From: Sequoia sempervirens
Lineage: Eukaryota; Streptophyta; Pinopsida; Cupressales; Cupressaceae
Direction of reading: 5' to 3'
Assembly (NCBI GenBank): GCA_007258455.2
Contig: VDFB02047230.1
Coordinates: forward strand, 159,410,635-159,474,634
Length of the DNA stretch: 64,000 nucleotides
The notes below the pieces were generated by a model. That model saw only the letters and a program-made list of their open reading frames with translations, was not told where the DNA came from and ran no database searches. Both the position numbers and the translations under genes were made by a program. Positions within the stretch are counted from its first letter, which is position 1. Each line of letters opens with the position of its first letter. This document shows, one piece after another, positions 37,101-46,849 of the stretch.

Positions 37101-40100
37101 GAAATGCATTCTCCAATACCTAATAAATTGTGAGGTTTCCTTTTAATGGCTTCATTATTACCAGGACTACTAATAGTCTCTTTCTTGGAGAATCTGAATC
37201 AATTTGAAAATCCATTTTGTTAGACAGTAATTCAAGTAGTTGCTTATTTAACCAATTCATTGTGAAGCTTTGTGATAGAGTTAAACATTGATGAAGATTA
37301 TAGACTTTCTGGGGTTTGATAATAAACAGTGACAATGTGTAGATGCGAAAATGCTACACTTGAGAGGTATGCCCACAATTCATGAAGCTGGTGCCTGTCT
37401 ACTGTGGGCTTAGTAGTTCTAGAACTATCAATGACTTTGATCATACTTACATAAAATTTAAATAATATTTATTCTTGTATTCAAAATTTGAAACACTTTG
37501 TCCAGTACCTAATAAATTGTGAGATTTCCTTTTAATGGCTTCATTAGCACCAGGACAATTGAGAGTCCTTTTTGTGGAGAATGTGAATCAATTTGAAAAT
37601 CCATTTCATCATACAGTAGCTGAAATGGTAGATTATTTAACCAATCATTGTGCACCTTTTGTGATAAATTTTGATGAAGATTATTTACTTTGTGGGGTAT
37701 GACAATAAATGGTAACAATGCCTAGATGTGTGGATGCTACAGTTGCAAGGTTGCCCACAATTTATTAAGTCAAGGTCCATCTAATGGCAAACACATATGC
37801 CATTAAAACAAACAACTACAGTGCTTCTTACCTATCTTTGAGTGGATGGAAAATGGGTTCTTGGAGCATCTGTTTACCTGGGTTATGAATGTGAGGGTAG
37901 GGATTCATCAAATCTATGCATTTGTCAGGAAAACTGATTTTGTATGATTTCTATAGTAAAGTGCTAATCATGCTAATCATCATGAACAAAAGCTTTAGAT
38001 TTATTACATTTGGGGAGTAGATTTTGCCTTCTTTGCCTGTTTAGTTGGCAACAATTGAGCAATGATGATGCTATCCTTGTTGACCTTGATGAATCTTGCT
38101 TGGATTTTTTTTATTTTTCTCGTATCACAGGCTCTTGTTGATGTACAATAGTCACCAACTAATCTTATATCTAAGAGATTTGAGGTTTCCACAATCTATA
38201 AAGCTCAAACAAATGCTTTTGGATAAACTAATGTAAAAGCAAACATGCATTGATTTTTCAAATCACTCTTATTGCATGTTTGGGATTACACTCTGTGATC
38301 TATCATCAGGATGAAGATGTGATGGGATTGCAGTTTTGGAGCTACTTATCTAGATGAATCCTTTACACTACACAAGATGTAAAACCACTATGTGCTAGCT
38401 GGAACATTAATCTTTTTATTTTTATTTTAACCAAATAAATATATGTGCAAATAGTAAGAGTTCAGTGGTTTTGCACTAGCTGTACAAAAACTTACTAGTT
38501 ACGCTGAGAGGTGTTATACAGTGGCATACACGTGCCATATTTTGTGTGTTTAAATCTTAAAAAAACAAACAAAAGATGGCCGGCATATTATTAAAAAACT
38601 AATACAACTAAATTAAATGAATGATATAACTAACAGCTTTTAAGTATATCTGACATAGTAAAGATAATAATGCAAATATAGCATAAATATGCAAAATCTA
38701 AAAAGACAAGAAATGAAATCAAATTAAAAGAAAAGGAAGGCAGAAGATTGGAAAGATTAATTTGAAAAAGAAAAATTGCAGAAGCAGAAAAGAATTAGAG
38801 AAGCTAAGTGCATTTGTCTTTTAAATTTTTTGTAAAAAAAAATTATATCCCAATAATAATTAAATATGTATTAGGTTTTCATCCTACTTTTTTTATTATT
38901 TGCGAACTTTGAGAAAAATGATAAATAAATGTATATCAGGTTTTCATAAATTAAGCATTTTTTATTAATAAGAGTTCTACTTTTGAACTATTTTATCTAC
39001 ATAAAAGTTATTTAATTTATAAAGAATTATTCTATATAAAGGTTTGTGTTATTTTATTTTATCTACTTAAATAGTTATTTTACTCATTTGAGATATAATA
39101 TATGGAATATTATATACATATTTTTGGTTGTATTATTACTGACATATGTACAAATAATATCACTCTCATACATATAAGAATAATATTAGTTACATATCTA
39201 TATATTATATAAGCAATTTATAAATATGTGTATTTTTTTTTTTGATCGGTATAAATAGGTGTATTTACTTAAAAGAGTTATTTTATTTTATTTATATTAT
39301 TTTGAGGATACTTTCATAAATATAAGATTAATATTACTTACACATATTACACAAGTAATAAATTATATATAAGAATAAAATTATTTACCTATCAATACAT
39401 TATAATTTATATATGTATGAGTAATATTACTTGCATATATATATATATATATACATTATTACTTTCATGCCTTATTATGTTTCTAGAAGGGTTTTAAACT
39501 TAACACCTTGGAATGGTAAGGGCAAGTGGAACTCTGACACTTACACTCTTCTTGAATCTTAACCCCCAAAAATTTACTCTTTGGTTCCTTATAGGCATGT
39601 TTGCCTTTGATAAACAATATAGAAGATTCATTTAATTTAATTAACTCAATGATAGGTGTAATTGATGAATGAATGATAATTTATACTAGCATACCTATCT
39701 TTGTAAAAATCAATGTAAAAGACAGAGAGATATCCTTCAGAAGGAACCCAATTTTAAAAAAAACCGTTAAATATAAATGGAATAGGTACCTCAGGAAGGA
39801 TGTCTCTTAGTGTCTTTTACATAATTTTTTCGATAGATGGTTTTACTAGTATTACCTACATGTATATACATTATTTAATAAATATATTTGCTTATATAAG
39901 GTATATATGTAATTAATATTAGTTTTATATATATTATATATGTGTAAGTAATGTACAGATATTATTCACTAACATTTGTTTTTTCAAAATAGACTCCAAA
40001 AATAAAACTCTATTTTTATTTTCTTTTTTGGACCCATATCTCTTAATTCAAAAATCATCCTATGCAACAACTTTTATTCATATATGTATGAGAGTAATAT

Positions 40101-41353
40101 TACTTACAAATTACATCCATACTCTTATTTACAATGTATACTTCAGTCATTTTGACACTTTCCATCCAGAAGGAAATGTTCATTATGATTACACTATTAC
40201 CTGTCAATTTCGATATATATACCCAATTTCTTTGTTTAATGTTATGTTTCATTTGTACTTGTATAATGAATTGGAGATTTGATCTTGTGATGTAATTTCT
40301 GAAAGATTTATAGACAGACGATAAGATTCATTTCTTTGTTGAGAAATTAATAATATATTATGTGCATATAATAAGCAATTTGGCCTTATATTCTTAGCTT
40401 GAAATGTGTTTTGGGAAGCAGCACAAGGTGTTTCTAAATGCATAAAATCAAATAGGATCTAGCAATGATGATTGTTTTGTTTAGATGTTTTATATTTACT
40501 TTTGTTTTTGAATTGTAGCCAGTTGTATTTTGTTTTTGTTGGGTTTGTCCTATGGCATTCTTAACAGCTACTTGATATCCTTCTTGTCTGTTTTAAAAGC
40601 CAATTGTCTTTCATTACTTGAGCTTTGGCTAGATGTAAGCCTGTTCTGAATTAGCTTGTTGGCTTTCTCCTCACCTTTTGTAAATATATTATTGTTTTTT
40701 TTGTTGGGTTTTGTATGTGGCTTGTTTGTTACACACTGAAGTGCATATTATTTCAAGTCTGATTTTTTTTCAATGGTGACAGGAAAGACTCCAAATCTTC
40801 AGGGAAAGCTTCTGGTTCTCTAGATTTTGCCACTTCTTCTTTGTTTAAGGCAAAGGGAAATTCACAGACTATCAATAAAGCATCAGATGGTGAGTCATTA
40901 GCTCAAAGTACTGAAAATATAAGGTAGAATCTTTTGGATATTAATTCATCATATTTGAAGAGTTCTTTTTATTGTGATGCAGAAGCCAGAGAATGTGCCG
41001 TGGAAAATGTGAGCAGTAATCCTGCAGTGAAGCCTTCGCAAGGTGCTGCTTTTCACCGAAAAGAAAATTTACCAGTAGCTAGTCTTCATAAAAGTCCATC
41101 TTCCAATGATACTGAAATGAGGAATGAAGGAGAAAAGTCCTTTCTAAACACATTGAAGAACTCTAAGAAACTGGAACAAGATAGAGAGAAAAACAAAGAT
41201 GGTTACTGTTCTGTGTTAGATTCAGATGGCCAAGGACCAAAAGGCATGAAAAAGAAAGGAAAGAAAGGAAGACAGATAGACCCTTCTTTGCTTGGTTTCA
41301 AGGTTACAAGTAATCGCATTATGATGGGGGAAATTCATCGTTTGGATGACTGA
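21871..41353 (+). CDS. GYF-domain protein, EXA1/GIGYF-like (ten exons)
   Basis: Ten exons (listed separately) join in frame with GT-AG borders into 1751 residues, close to Arabidopsis EXA1. EXA1/GIGYF proteins bind eIF4E-family caps through an N-terminal motif and proline-rich partners through the GYF domain, repressing translation of target mRNAs; in Arabidopsis EXA1 also affects potexvirus infection and NLR levels. Visible here: conserved IPLSPQWL near residue 50, an Arg/Glu-rich region, YPRGKLL (residues 276-282) fitting the YxxxxL-hydrophobic eIF4E-binding pattern, a GYF domain near 548-598, a Gln/His-rich stretch near 846-972, a basic KKHKKRSSK patch, and the C-terminal [19 protein letters not shown] signature. 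It is probably cytoplasmic. The start is the ATG opening exon 1. Homology is firm; the partners are inferred from the family. Confidence 0.9.
21920..23162 (+). other. Intron 1
   Basis: 1243 bp from GTATTT to TTTTAG. It is AT-rich without repeats I can name. ORFs within it are fortuitous. Confidence 0.75.
23163..23228 (+). CDS. GYF gene exon 2
   Basis: 66 bp between TTTTAG and GTATGT, encoding a segment that includes [18 protein letters not shown]. Phase 1 at both borders, so skipping it would keep the frame. Confidence 0.75.
23363..23433 (+). CDS. GYF gene exon 3
   Basis: 71 bp between TTGCAG and GTACGT. It encodes the IPLSPQWL motif that is strongly conserved near the N-terminus of plant EXA1-like proteins. 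Confidence 0.85.
23679..24470 (+). CDS. GYF gene exon 4 (eIF4E-binding-type motif)
   Basis: 792 bp, from AAATTAG| to GAGCAG|GTGAAA. An alternative acceptor six bases on (TTTCAG|) would remove two residues without a frame change. It encodes a charged, Arg/Glu/Asp-rich region with repeated WR, RRD and DRW motifs, an RG-rich patch ([14 protein letters not shown]), then [16 protein letters not shown], whose YxxxxL-hydrophobic core is the eIF4E-family binding pattern in EXA1 and GIGYF. Confidence 0.9.
24753..24852 (+). CDS. GYF gene exon 5
   Basis: 100 bp between GTTCAG and GTATGG. It encodes [19 protein letters not shown], matching the DAIEKGKIVSSGA region after the eIF4E motif in plant relatives. 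Confidence 0.85.
24940..25116 (+). CDS. GYF gene exon 6
   Basis: 177 bp between CTCCAG and GTAGGT. An acidic linker, phase 1 at both ends. Confidence 0.85.
25253..26125 (+). CDS. GYF gene exon 7 (GYF domain)
   Basis: 873 bp between GGACAG and GTAACT. After an acidic linker it encodes [14 protein letters not shown] followed by [15 protein letters not shown], the GYF signature (DPxGxxxGPF, then W-x3-GFF in place of W-x3-GYF). In this family the domain forms a small fold binding proline-rich PPG-type peptides. The conserved aromatic and Gly-Pro residues are intact. Confidence 0.92.
26254..28903 (+). CDS. GYF gene exon 8 (Gln/His-rich)
   Basis: 2650 bp between CTGCAG and a GAATG|GTAACC donor; reading through the donor meets TAA at once (28905-28907). 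The first half is Gln/His-rich, encoded by mixed CAG/CAA/CAT codons rather than a pure triplet run. The second half is Ser-rich and holds [18 protein letters not shown] helical segments, [11 protein letters not shown], and near the end a basic [14 protein letters not shown] patch. Such low-complexity regions are common in mRNA-regulatory proteins. Confidence 0.9.
29570..29965. repeat. Low-complexity CATG/GT/ACAC microsatellite region
   Basis: Interrupted GT, ATATAT, CATG and ACAC runs (for example 29578-29592 and 29815-29960). The overlapping ORFs on both strands are products of the simple sequence. Confidence 0.75.
30971..34425 (-). mobile_element. hAT DNA transposon with 8-bp target duplication
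   Basis: An exact 8-bp direct repeat GGGATTTA (30971-30978 and 34418-34425) flanks a 3439-bp element. Its ends are inverted copies: CTAAGTTACCGG on the left, and CTAAGTTACTGG read inward from the right. An 8-bp duplication is diagnostic of the hAT superfamily. About 100 bp on the left and 240 bp on the right are dense in GGGTACG, GGTTCG and GGGTTCG motifs in both orientations, likely transposase-binding subterminal repeats. A TA microsatellite lies at 31083-31116. A minus-strand transposase gene fills the middle. It sits in intron 8 of the GYF gene, antisense to it. Confidence 0.93.
31363..33814 (-). pseudogene. hAT transposase (BED, DUF659, hAT dimerisation), frameshifted
   Basis: Read from 33814 downward: an N-terminal BED-type zinc finger with CNFC and a later His/Cys pair; a DUF659-type catalytic part with [10 protein letters not shown] and [10 protein letters not shown], holding two of the acidic catalytic residues; a helical region; and a C-terminal hAT dimerisation block with [17 protein letters not shown]. 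Two GT-AG introns are clear, 32543-32672 and 31732-31838. Frameshifts are needed near 33500, 32885 and 32710, so this copy is probably inactive, though it is relatively well preserved. The enzyme cuts and pastes the element by binding its ends. Confidence 0.88.
34690..34990. repeat. ACAC/TATA low-complexity region
   Basis: Interrupted CACACA, CATA and TATA runs with no coding potential; the ORF at 34777-34980 is simple sequence. Confidence 0.75.
36101..37026. mobile_element. Non-autonomous hAT derivative
   Basis: The ends resemble those of the 3.4-kb hAT element: CTATGTTACTGGATTC at 36109 and, read inward from the right end at 37018, CGAAGTTGCTGGTTC. The flanks ATAATTGA (36101-36108) and ATTATTGG (37019-37026) agree at six of eight positions, as expected for an old hAT duplication. 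Subterminal GGTTCGG, GGATCC and GAACC motifs recur near both ends. There is no transposase, only a 252-bp internal duplication. It was probably mobilised by a related hAT transposase. Confidence 0.65.
36408..36905 (+). repeat. 252-bp tandem duplication inside the hAT derivative
   Basis: GTGATTCTGCAAATGTTC starts at 36408 and again at 36660. Both units are nearly identical and end in a TATATA microsatellite (36643-36652 and 36887-36905). Few differences separate the copies, so the duplication is much younger than the element's ends. The ORFs 36513-36755 and 36765-36947 are the same frame read in each copy. Confidence 0.9.
37060..37830 (+). repeat. 389-bp diverged tandem duplication
   Basis: TAATAAATTGTGAG at 37121 recurs at 37510, and similarity extends on both sides (for example CCTTTTAATGGCTTCATTA and ATCAATTTGAAAATCCATTT). 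The phrase AGTTCTAGAA-TATCAAT near 37420 also resembles 36086-36105 just left of the hAT derivative, suggesting a third partial unit split by that insertion. Confidence 0.75.
39684..39851. mobile_element. Hairpin MITE-like element, about 168 bp
   Basis: The two ends are inverted repeats of about 55 bp: the left arm has TACTAGCATACCTATC...GTAAAAGACA...ATCCTTC, and the right arm read backward has TACTAGTAAAACCATC...GTAAAAGACA...ATCCTTC. The fold and TA-containing ends suit a Stowaway-like MITE, but the superfamily is not certain. Confidence 0.65.
40783..40889 (+). CDS. GYF gene exon 9
   Basis: 107 bp between GTGACAG and GTGAGT. Its first base completes the tryptophan codon split by the 11.9-kb intron. 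It encodes the Ser/Lys-rich segment [19 protein letters not shown]. Confidence 0.85.
40983..41353 (+). CDS. GYF gene exon 10 (conserved C-terminus)
   Basis: 371 bp from GATGCAG to TGA. It ends with a basic stretch and then [20 protein letters not shown] followed by GEIHRLDD, nearly the same as the C-terminus of angiosperm EXA1-like proteins. This conservation beyond a huge intron shows the gene is intact to its end. Confidence 0.92.
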
Positions 41354-43609
41354 CTTTCTCATTTTATCTCTGTTGCTCTCACTGTTCTTCTGAAGCTGAG
41401 GTAAATATGCTCTTGCTGATTGTTTTAATGGGCCGTTGTTTGTTTTGGTGTACAGGACCTTTAAACATGAATGTGGCCCTTTTATCATTCTTTTATTTAT
41501 TGTAAAAGCTGATTCGAAATATAAAAATTTGTACAAACTGAGCTGTCATTTGTCATGTTTTCCAGTTGCCTTTTTTTAGCATCTGTCATGCAATATTGAT
41601 TTCACAAGAATGACGACTCCTTAATTTTCACAGGTTAGAATTTAATGCTAATTTTCAATCTAGTTGTAAAGCAAAGAAATTTCCATGATAACAAGCTGCA
41701 TTCAAGCAGGTTGGGGTGTTTGTTGCAGTTTAGTCTTGACAGGATATATATCCCTCAAGTGTGGCCAAAATGAGATCGATTCCCTCCATACTGAATGCAG
41801 TTGCAGGTGTGAGCTTTTACCAATTTACTAGAGAAATATGAAAGTCTTTTCTCCTTTATTTTTATTGGAACCTCGTAAGCTGCTTGCTTGGTGACTTTTT
41901 ATCAGGTCATTGTATTTATGTCTGAAGTCCTAGTGTGTCTTCCTACTACGAAGGAAATATGCTCCCACTGATTATTTTAACAGGCCATCGTGTCCTTTTT
42001 GCATATATAATTTTTTTTTGATGTCTCCAAGCCATGGTACAGTTCTCAGTTGATTGAGTCGCTGTCAATGTTTATACAAATTAAAATCTTTTATTTGTCC
42101 TACCCAACATTTGCATTTTTATCTTGTACCTCTGAACATTGTTTCAGTAAAATAATTGGTAAATTTTTTGAGTAAAGAAATAATTTATTGCCTTCTGTCT
42201 GTATCTGTGCAAACTTATTAGGCCATTTTCGCACTTCTTTATCTTCATTCCTGCACATGTGATTTTGGCACCTGTTGATCTATTATGTTGCTAAAAAGAT
42301 TGTTACAAGTACAAGCTATAATGTCCATATTGATGTACAATAAGTTAAACAAGGCTTTGCAGATATTCTGCAGCTTTCAATACTGCCATAGTGATAGAAC
42401 AAAATATAAAATATTTTATAAAGAAATTCTGCATACAAAAATAATATTTGACTTAATATCACTTTTGGTGTTTCTATTTTTTTCACTAGTAAACCTGGGT
42501 TAGGCACCTGGGGACTGCAAAAATTGGCCTCAAAGTGTGGGATTTTGGTAATATTCAGTTCACCAGATCCATCTATCTATATGATTATCCTTCCAAATTT
42601 TAACATTTCATGGAAATTTGAGACCATACTAGCTGTATACCACATTTCCTTTGCTGCCACTCCACAGTGACCCTAGAAGTAAACTGACTGTATTAATTCC
42701 TATAGTTCATATACACGTGGCTGAAGTATCCGCTACCTGACATGATCATCAATGCAAAAAAATCTACCCATATCAGTATTAAACAAAATGGTAGGGCCTT
42801 GCAAATGACACAGGCTAGTCATAACCCACATGTATGCATTCATCTAGAAGGCCAAGTATTTTTTGGCCGGGACATCATTACAACAGGTTACATCATTAAC
42901 CATGATATTTACAAGAAATTTGGCATGTAAAATATTATCCAGGATTTTGAAGCAGTGAAAAATAGTACCTTGATTGTGGATGATAGTGTGCAGATGTTTT
43001 AGGAAGCAGTCAAGGTGCACCTTGACTTTGTTTTTTGACACCTTAGAGTCCTCATGGAGCATGTATGTGCCAGCCGTCATGGATAGCATATGGGCTTTGG
43101 TGAGCAACTGAGCAACATCAAACATGTCGCATCTACCTATAGCTTGCCATTGGTCCAACTCATCTTAATCATGGAGTCATATATTGCTGCATGGTCAACA
43201 CCATCCATTTCCTTTGCTAAAACCCACATCTGTAGCTTCTAGATATGAAGCTTTCAATTTAACAGCTCCTTAGAAATAAAATTGACAAAGTTCTTAGTAA
43301 CCCTAGCAATATGCAATCTGTTGGTGCTTACGATGTTTGCAGTCTTCTTCTCTACCTCCACTCTAAAGCTTCTTCTTGCCTTTCCCACCTTTCTTCATTC
43401 TACTAGACCCATTTACTGAAGGCATTATCCACACTATTGTGTAAACAGTGGATCCAACTGTTGCCAACATCACATTCCAAATGTTGACGAAATATAATCC
43501 ACATGCTATTATATCTGTGGGAAATGTGGCATGCACCACCCAAGCTGCCTGAAGGGTGTAATGATGCCTAGTAATGAATTCCACATGACAACTAGTGTGG
43601 CAGGGTACC
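41354..43609. other. 3' untranslated and downstream DNA
   Basis: The 3' UTR must begin here but no poly(A) signal can be chosen with confidence; T-rich and AATAAA-like stretches are frequent. Further right nothing is recognisable. The minus-strand ORF at 42844-43158 is noted under rejected items. Confidence 0.45.
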
Positions 43610-44049
43610 GTTTAATACAATTTTCCATGGGGACACGTCCCCCCCACCCCTTCCCCCCCCCTCCTAAAAGTCCCCACATTTCCTAGATGGGGACATCTTA
43701 GAGACTTGGGGACGTGAGGGGGGTGGAGGGGGGAGGGGCGTGCCCCCACCAGCGCCACCATCCCACCACTAGTGTTGCTGTCTCCAAGATGCCACTAGGA
43801 CTTTGAGGATATTGGGGTGTCCTCAAGACATCTAGGGTACTCCTAGTTGTCTCCAAGATGTATAATTTTTATACTTATACATCTTTTTATAACTAATTTT
43901 TCAAGTACTATATGTATTTCAGCACCCTGCCCCCCGTCCCCTTGCCACCCCCAAACTTAGACCCCCTCCTTGTGCCCCCGAAATGTGTCCCCCGCTGCCC
44001 CGCCGTCCCTGTCCCCATTCCCGAAACCTCGTGGAACACTGGTTTAATA
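43610..44049. mobile_element. GC-rich non-autonomous hAT element
   Basis: An exact 8-bp repeat GTTTAATA (43610-43617 and 44042-44049) flanks 424 bp. The ends are short inverted repeats, CAATTTTCCA on the left and CAGTGTTCCA read inward from the right, similar to common hAT ends. The interior is strikingly C/G-rich, with repeated GGGGAC or GTCCCC words near both ends. It has no transposase, so it must depend on a hAT enzyme elsewhere. Confidence 0.85.
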
Positions 44050-45039
44050 TGATTGCAGGTTGGCATACGTTAGGGGCCAACCCAACCACAAGACCCACCA
44101 TGGTTAATCATAAATGCCGACCCAAGATGTTAAATTGACAAAAAATCATGAATTCATCCTCCTTCCTAATAGTGTCCTATGTCACAAGGTTTGAGTTTGC
44201 GTTTGTGTTTGGCAACAATAAAATTTAGATGAAGTTTGGCAAGGGGAAAAAATTTGCAATTAACTTTGCCTTTATATAAATTTGATTTTAAAAAATTATA
44301 AGCTATGTTACAAGGTTCGAGTTTGTGTTTGATTTGATAGAGATGAAATCTGAATTAATATACCAAAAAAAAATTTGTGATGAAATTCGTTGTTCGACTT
44401 ATTAAAATTTAGAACACTAAAATATAAATAAATTTAAAATTTTCAATTTAAATATTGTAATTTGTAAATATGTTTAATTTAACATATCAGATATATTAAT
44501 AATTAATAATCTAAATCAAATGTCTTAAAATATCAAATTTTAATATATACTAAAAAACTAAAATAATGTTAATACATTTTTTAATATGTTAAATTTTATT
44601 TAAAATGAAGCCTAAAATAGCGGACCCACCCACAATTCCTAAAATTCCTGTCATCATTCTATATGCAGCTGCAATAGTGAACCCACCCACTGCTGATTGT
44701 ATTTTCAGATTGACTGACCTGGATGAAGCAGGATTCAGGCCCGACTAGAGGTCATTCACAGCTCCTTGTTATAGGAACACTAAAATGTCCCATTCTGCAG
44801 GACCTCAAGTCTTGTTTCGTCATTCTCCCTTTGTGTTTTGGTTCTAGACCCCTCCATCATGGCTGTGGCGGCTACACAGTAAACAATAAACATTCTCACA
44901 CCCTGCAGGGCAGATTTGCAGAACAAGTGGTGAAGCTTGCAATGGATCAAATTTGGCGAACCCCGTGATACAGATAATGTCTATCATATGATAGTGAAGT
45001 ACCCTTTTATATTTGTTTCTTGCCTCTCATCAAGCATGG
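44050..45039. other. AT-rich non-coding DNA
   Basis: Two diverged phrases resembling hAT ends (CTATGTCACAAGGTTTGAG near 44178, CTATGTTACAAGGTTCGAG near 44302) hint at another decayed element. The ORF at 44723-44968 matches nothing I know. Confidence 0.35.
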
Positions 45040-45260
45040 TAAAATAGGAAATTACTGTATTATTTATAACAAAAATTGGAATAAAAAACAGAGGAACCTT
45101 ACATGCAACTATATTTATATGATGCTATTCGGAAAATGGAGTACCATGTAAGTAATTGCATTCCCTTTAACTCAATGTAGACTTAATCCTATTTCTATCT
45201 TTAGTATGCATAACATTGCATGTATATCTACTCCCATTCTAAGCTTATGTTACATGGTGG
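45040..45260 (+). repeat. Dispersed repeat, copy 1
   Basis: Resembles 49160-49370 in the same orientation (shared TTGCATGTATATCT, CATTCTAAG and TATTTATA words with frequent differences). The two copies flank the copia remnant at 46850-48680 and could be its decayed LTRs, but I see no clean ends. Confidence 0.4.
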
Positions 45261-46849
45261 TTTGGGGACAGTAATGGCAGGATGGCAGAATAATATTTTA
45301 AGAATAACAAGGGCAAGTTAAAATACCACAAAATATTAATTTTCTAGAAAAATGAAGGGTGGCAAGGAAGCTAAGTTTTGAGGTGTGAAAAATGGGTAGC
45401 ATGGGAGCAGGAAACTCATTTAATTGAATGCACAACTAAGGCATGTAATGCCATGCACTTTTACAACCAATTCCAAAATGTGACGTCCATTTTAGTCAGG
45501 GCAAAGTGACCCTTTGCTTATATTGTTCACCTGTTCAATACATACGGTGCAAGGAATATTTGATGTATTTTACCTGCAATAATATGTCATTTATTTTCCT
45601 TTTATACTTTGGTCAGATATTTGGTAAAGAAATGAATGGAGGATACAATGTGAGGTATACCCCAATTTGGTGTTAATAATGTTTGTTTGCCTCCACAGCA
45701 GCACTCCCCTTTGCTTACTCTCTCCTCTTACCAAACAATACAAAAACAATGAGTGGAGAGATCGAAATCTGTCCAGTGAATTGGTGGCTTTGCCCATTTC
45801 CAACTGCCTCCTAATCATATGAGTAAGAGTGATGGAGATGGTTTTGACCCCCTGCACCAGGACAACAATCATGGATTTTGGGATTTTGCGCAAGAAAGCA
45901 GGCCATGAGCCCATCATGAAACCCTCTTCCTTCTCACTATTCTATCTCAAATGGATGTTGCTTTCTGTGATGCTACTTCAAAGCTCCTGTTGGGAAAGGG
46001 GTTTCATATGGTGAAGTATTTTTTTAAAACAATATAAATAATTTATTGGCTACTCAGGACATCTGGTCATCCGTGGGACAGCCAGACTTCTGACAGATGT
46101 TTCCTGTTCAAATATGTTGTTTCTCAGGTGTTTTTGAGGTTTTAGGATTTTTTGGCACAGAATATGAACTTACTATCAACATTCCCATGCATGAAGTTGC
46201 TTGCTTTTTTTAAGCCTTACTATTCTCAGTCTTCTTCCCCATGATCCTTTTTGCTGTTGGTAATCTTTTTCTACTATTTTTTCTTGAACGATCCATCATA
46301 TACTTAGTTTTGTAAAGCCTTTTGACTTCTATGACAAACTTGTGCAGCTTGAGGGAGGTCAATCAATTCCCATATTTCCTCTCTCCATTGCATCAATATT
46401 TTCTTTCTTGGCTTTTTGACAAACTCAATGCTTTGCTGCATCTTAATAAAACTAGTTTCCTCTTGAATTTGAGAAAATAAGTCAAAATGAACTACTTAGC
46501 TTACATTAGTAGTTAATTAATTTTGTTTGAGACTGTTTATCTTTCTAGGAAGAACATAACTTGATGTTGGATTTACAAAGAAATTAAAAAGATGAAATAA
46601 AACTGCCACCTGAAAGTTCAGTTGTTGCTAGAGCTTCTGGTAGGAGTGATGTATCTTTCTGATGGTTTAATGTCCTTAACTGCTGGTTATTCTTATTATA
46701 TGTTGTCTTGCCATTGCCAGATTCCCCTTTCACAAAAGATAACATTAGGAGCAATTGGACTTTTTTTGTTTTGTTTCAGGAGTCGTACATCTTATCCTCA
46801 CATAAATATTCATTTCACTTTTATAGTCTAGTTTTTGGTGTTGCTTTGT
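45261..46849. other. Non-coding DNA
   Basis: No recognisable gene. Opposite-strand ORFs at 45591-45917 and 45829-46014 lack known motifs. The copia reverse transcriptase expected at the low-coordinate end of the neighbouring remnant was not found. Confidence 0.4.

Larger units (their letters stand above)
28904..40782 (+). other. Intron 8, 11.9 kb, transposon-filled
   Basis: It runs from GTAACC at the end of exon 8 to GGTGACAG before exon 9. The reading frame resumes exactly (a split TGG codon) and the downstream residues are conserved, which supports a single intron of this length. Named insertions are listed separately. Elsewhere (28904-29569, 29966-30970, 34426-34689, 34990-36100, 37831-39683, 39852-40782) it is AT-rich DNA with no coding signal. 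Confidence 0.85.

Noticed and set aside
42844..43158. Possible PPR-type pseudogene on the minus strand
   Set aside because: Words like HTIIHNQG and LHAKFL loosely recall PPR repeats, but spacing and consensus residues do not hold and frames are broken.
44723..44968. 81-codon ORF
   Set aside because: No recognisable motif; lies between decayed repeats.
45591..46014. Overlapping opposite-strand ORFs of 108 and 61 codons
   Set aside because: Neither shows a known domain or splice-compatible neighbours.
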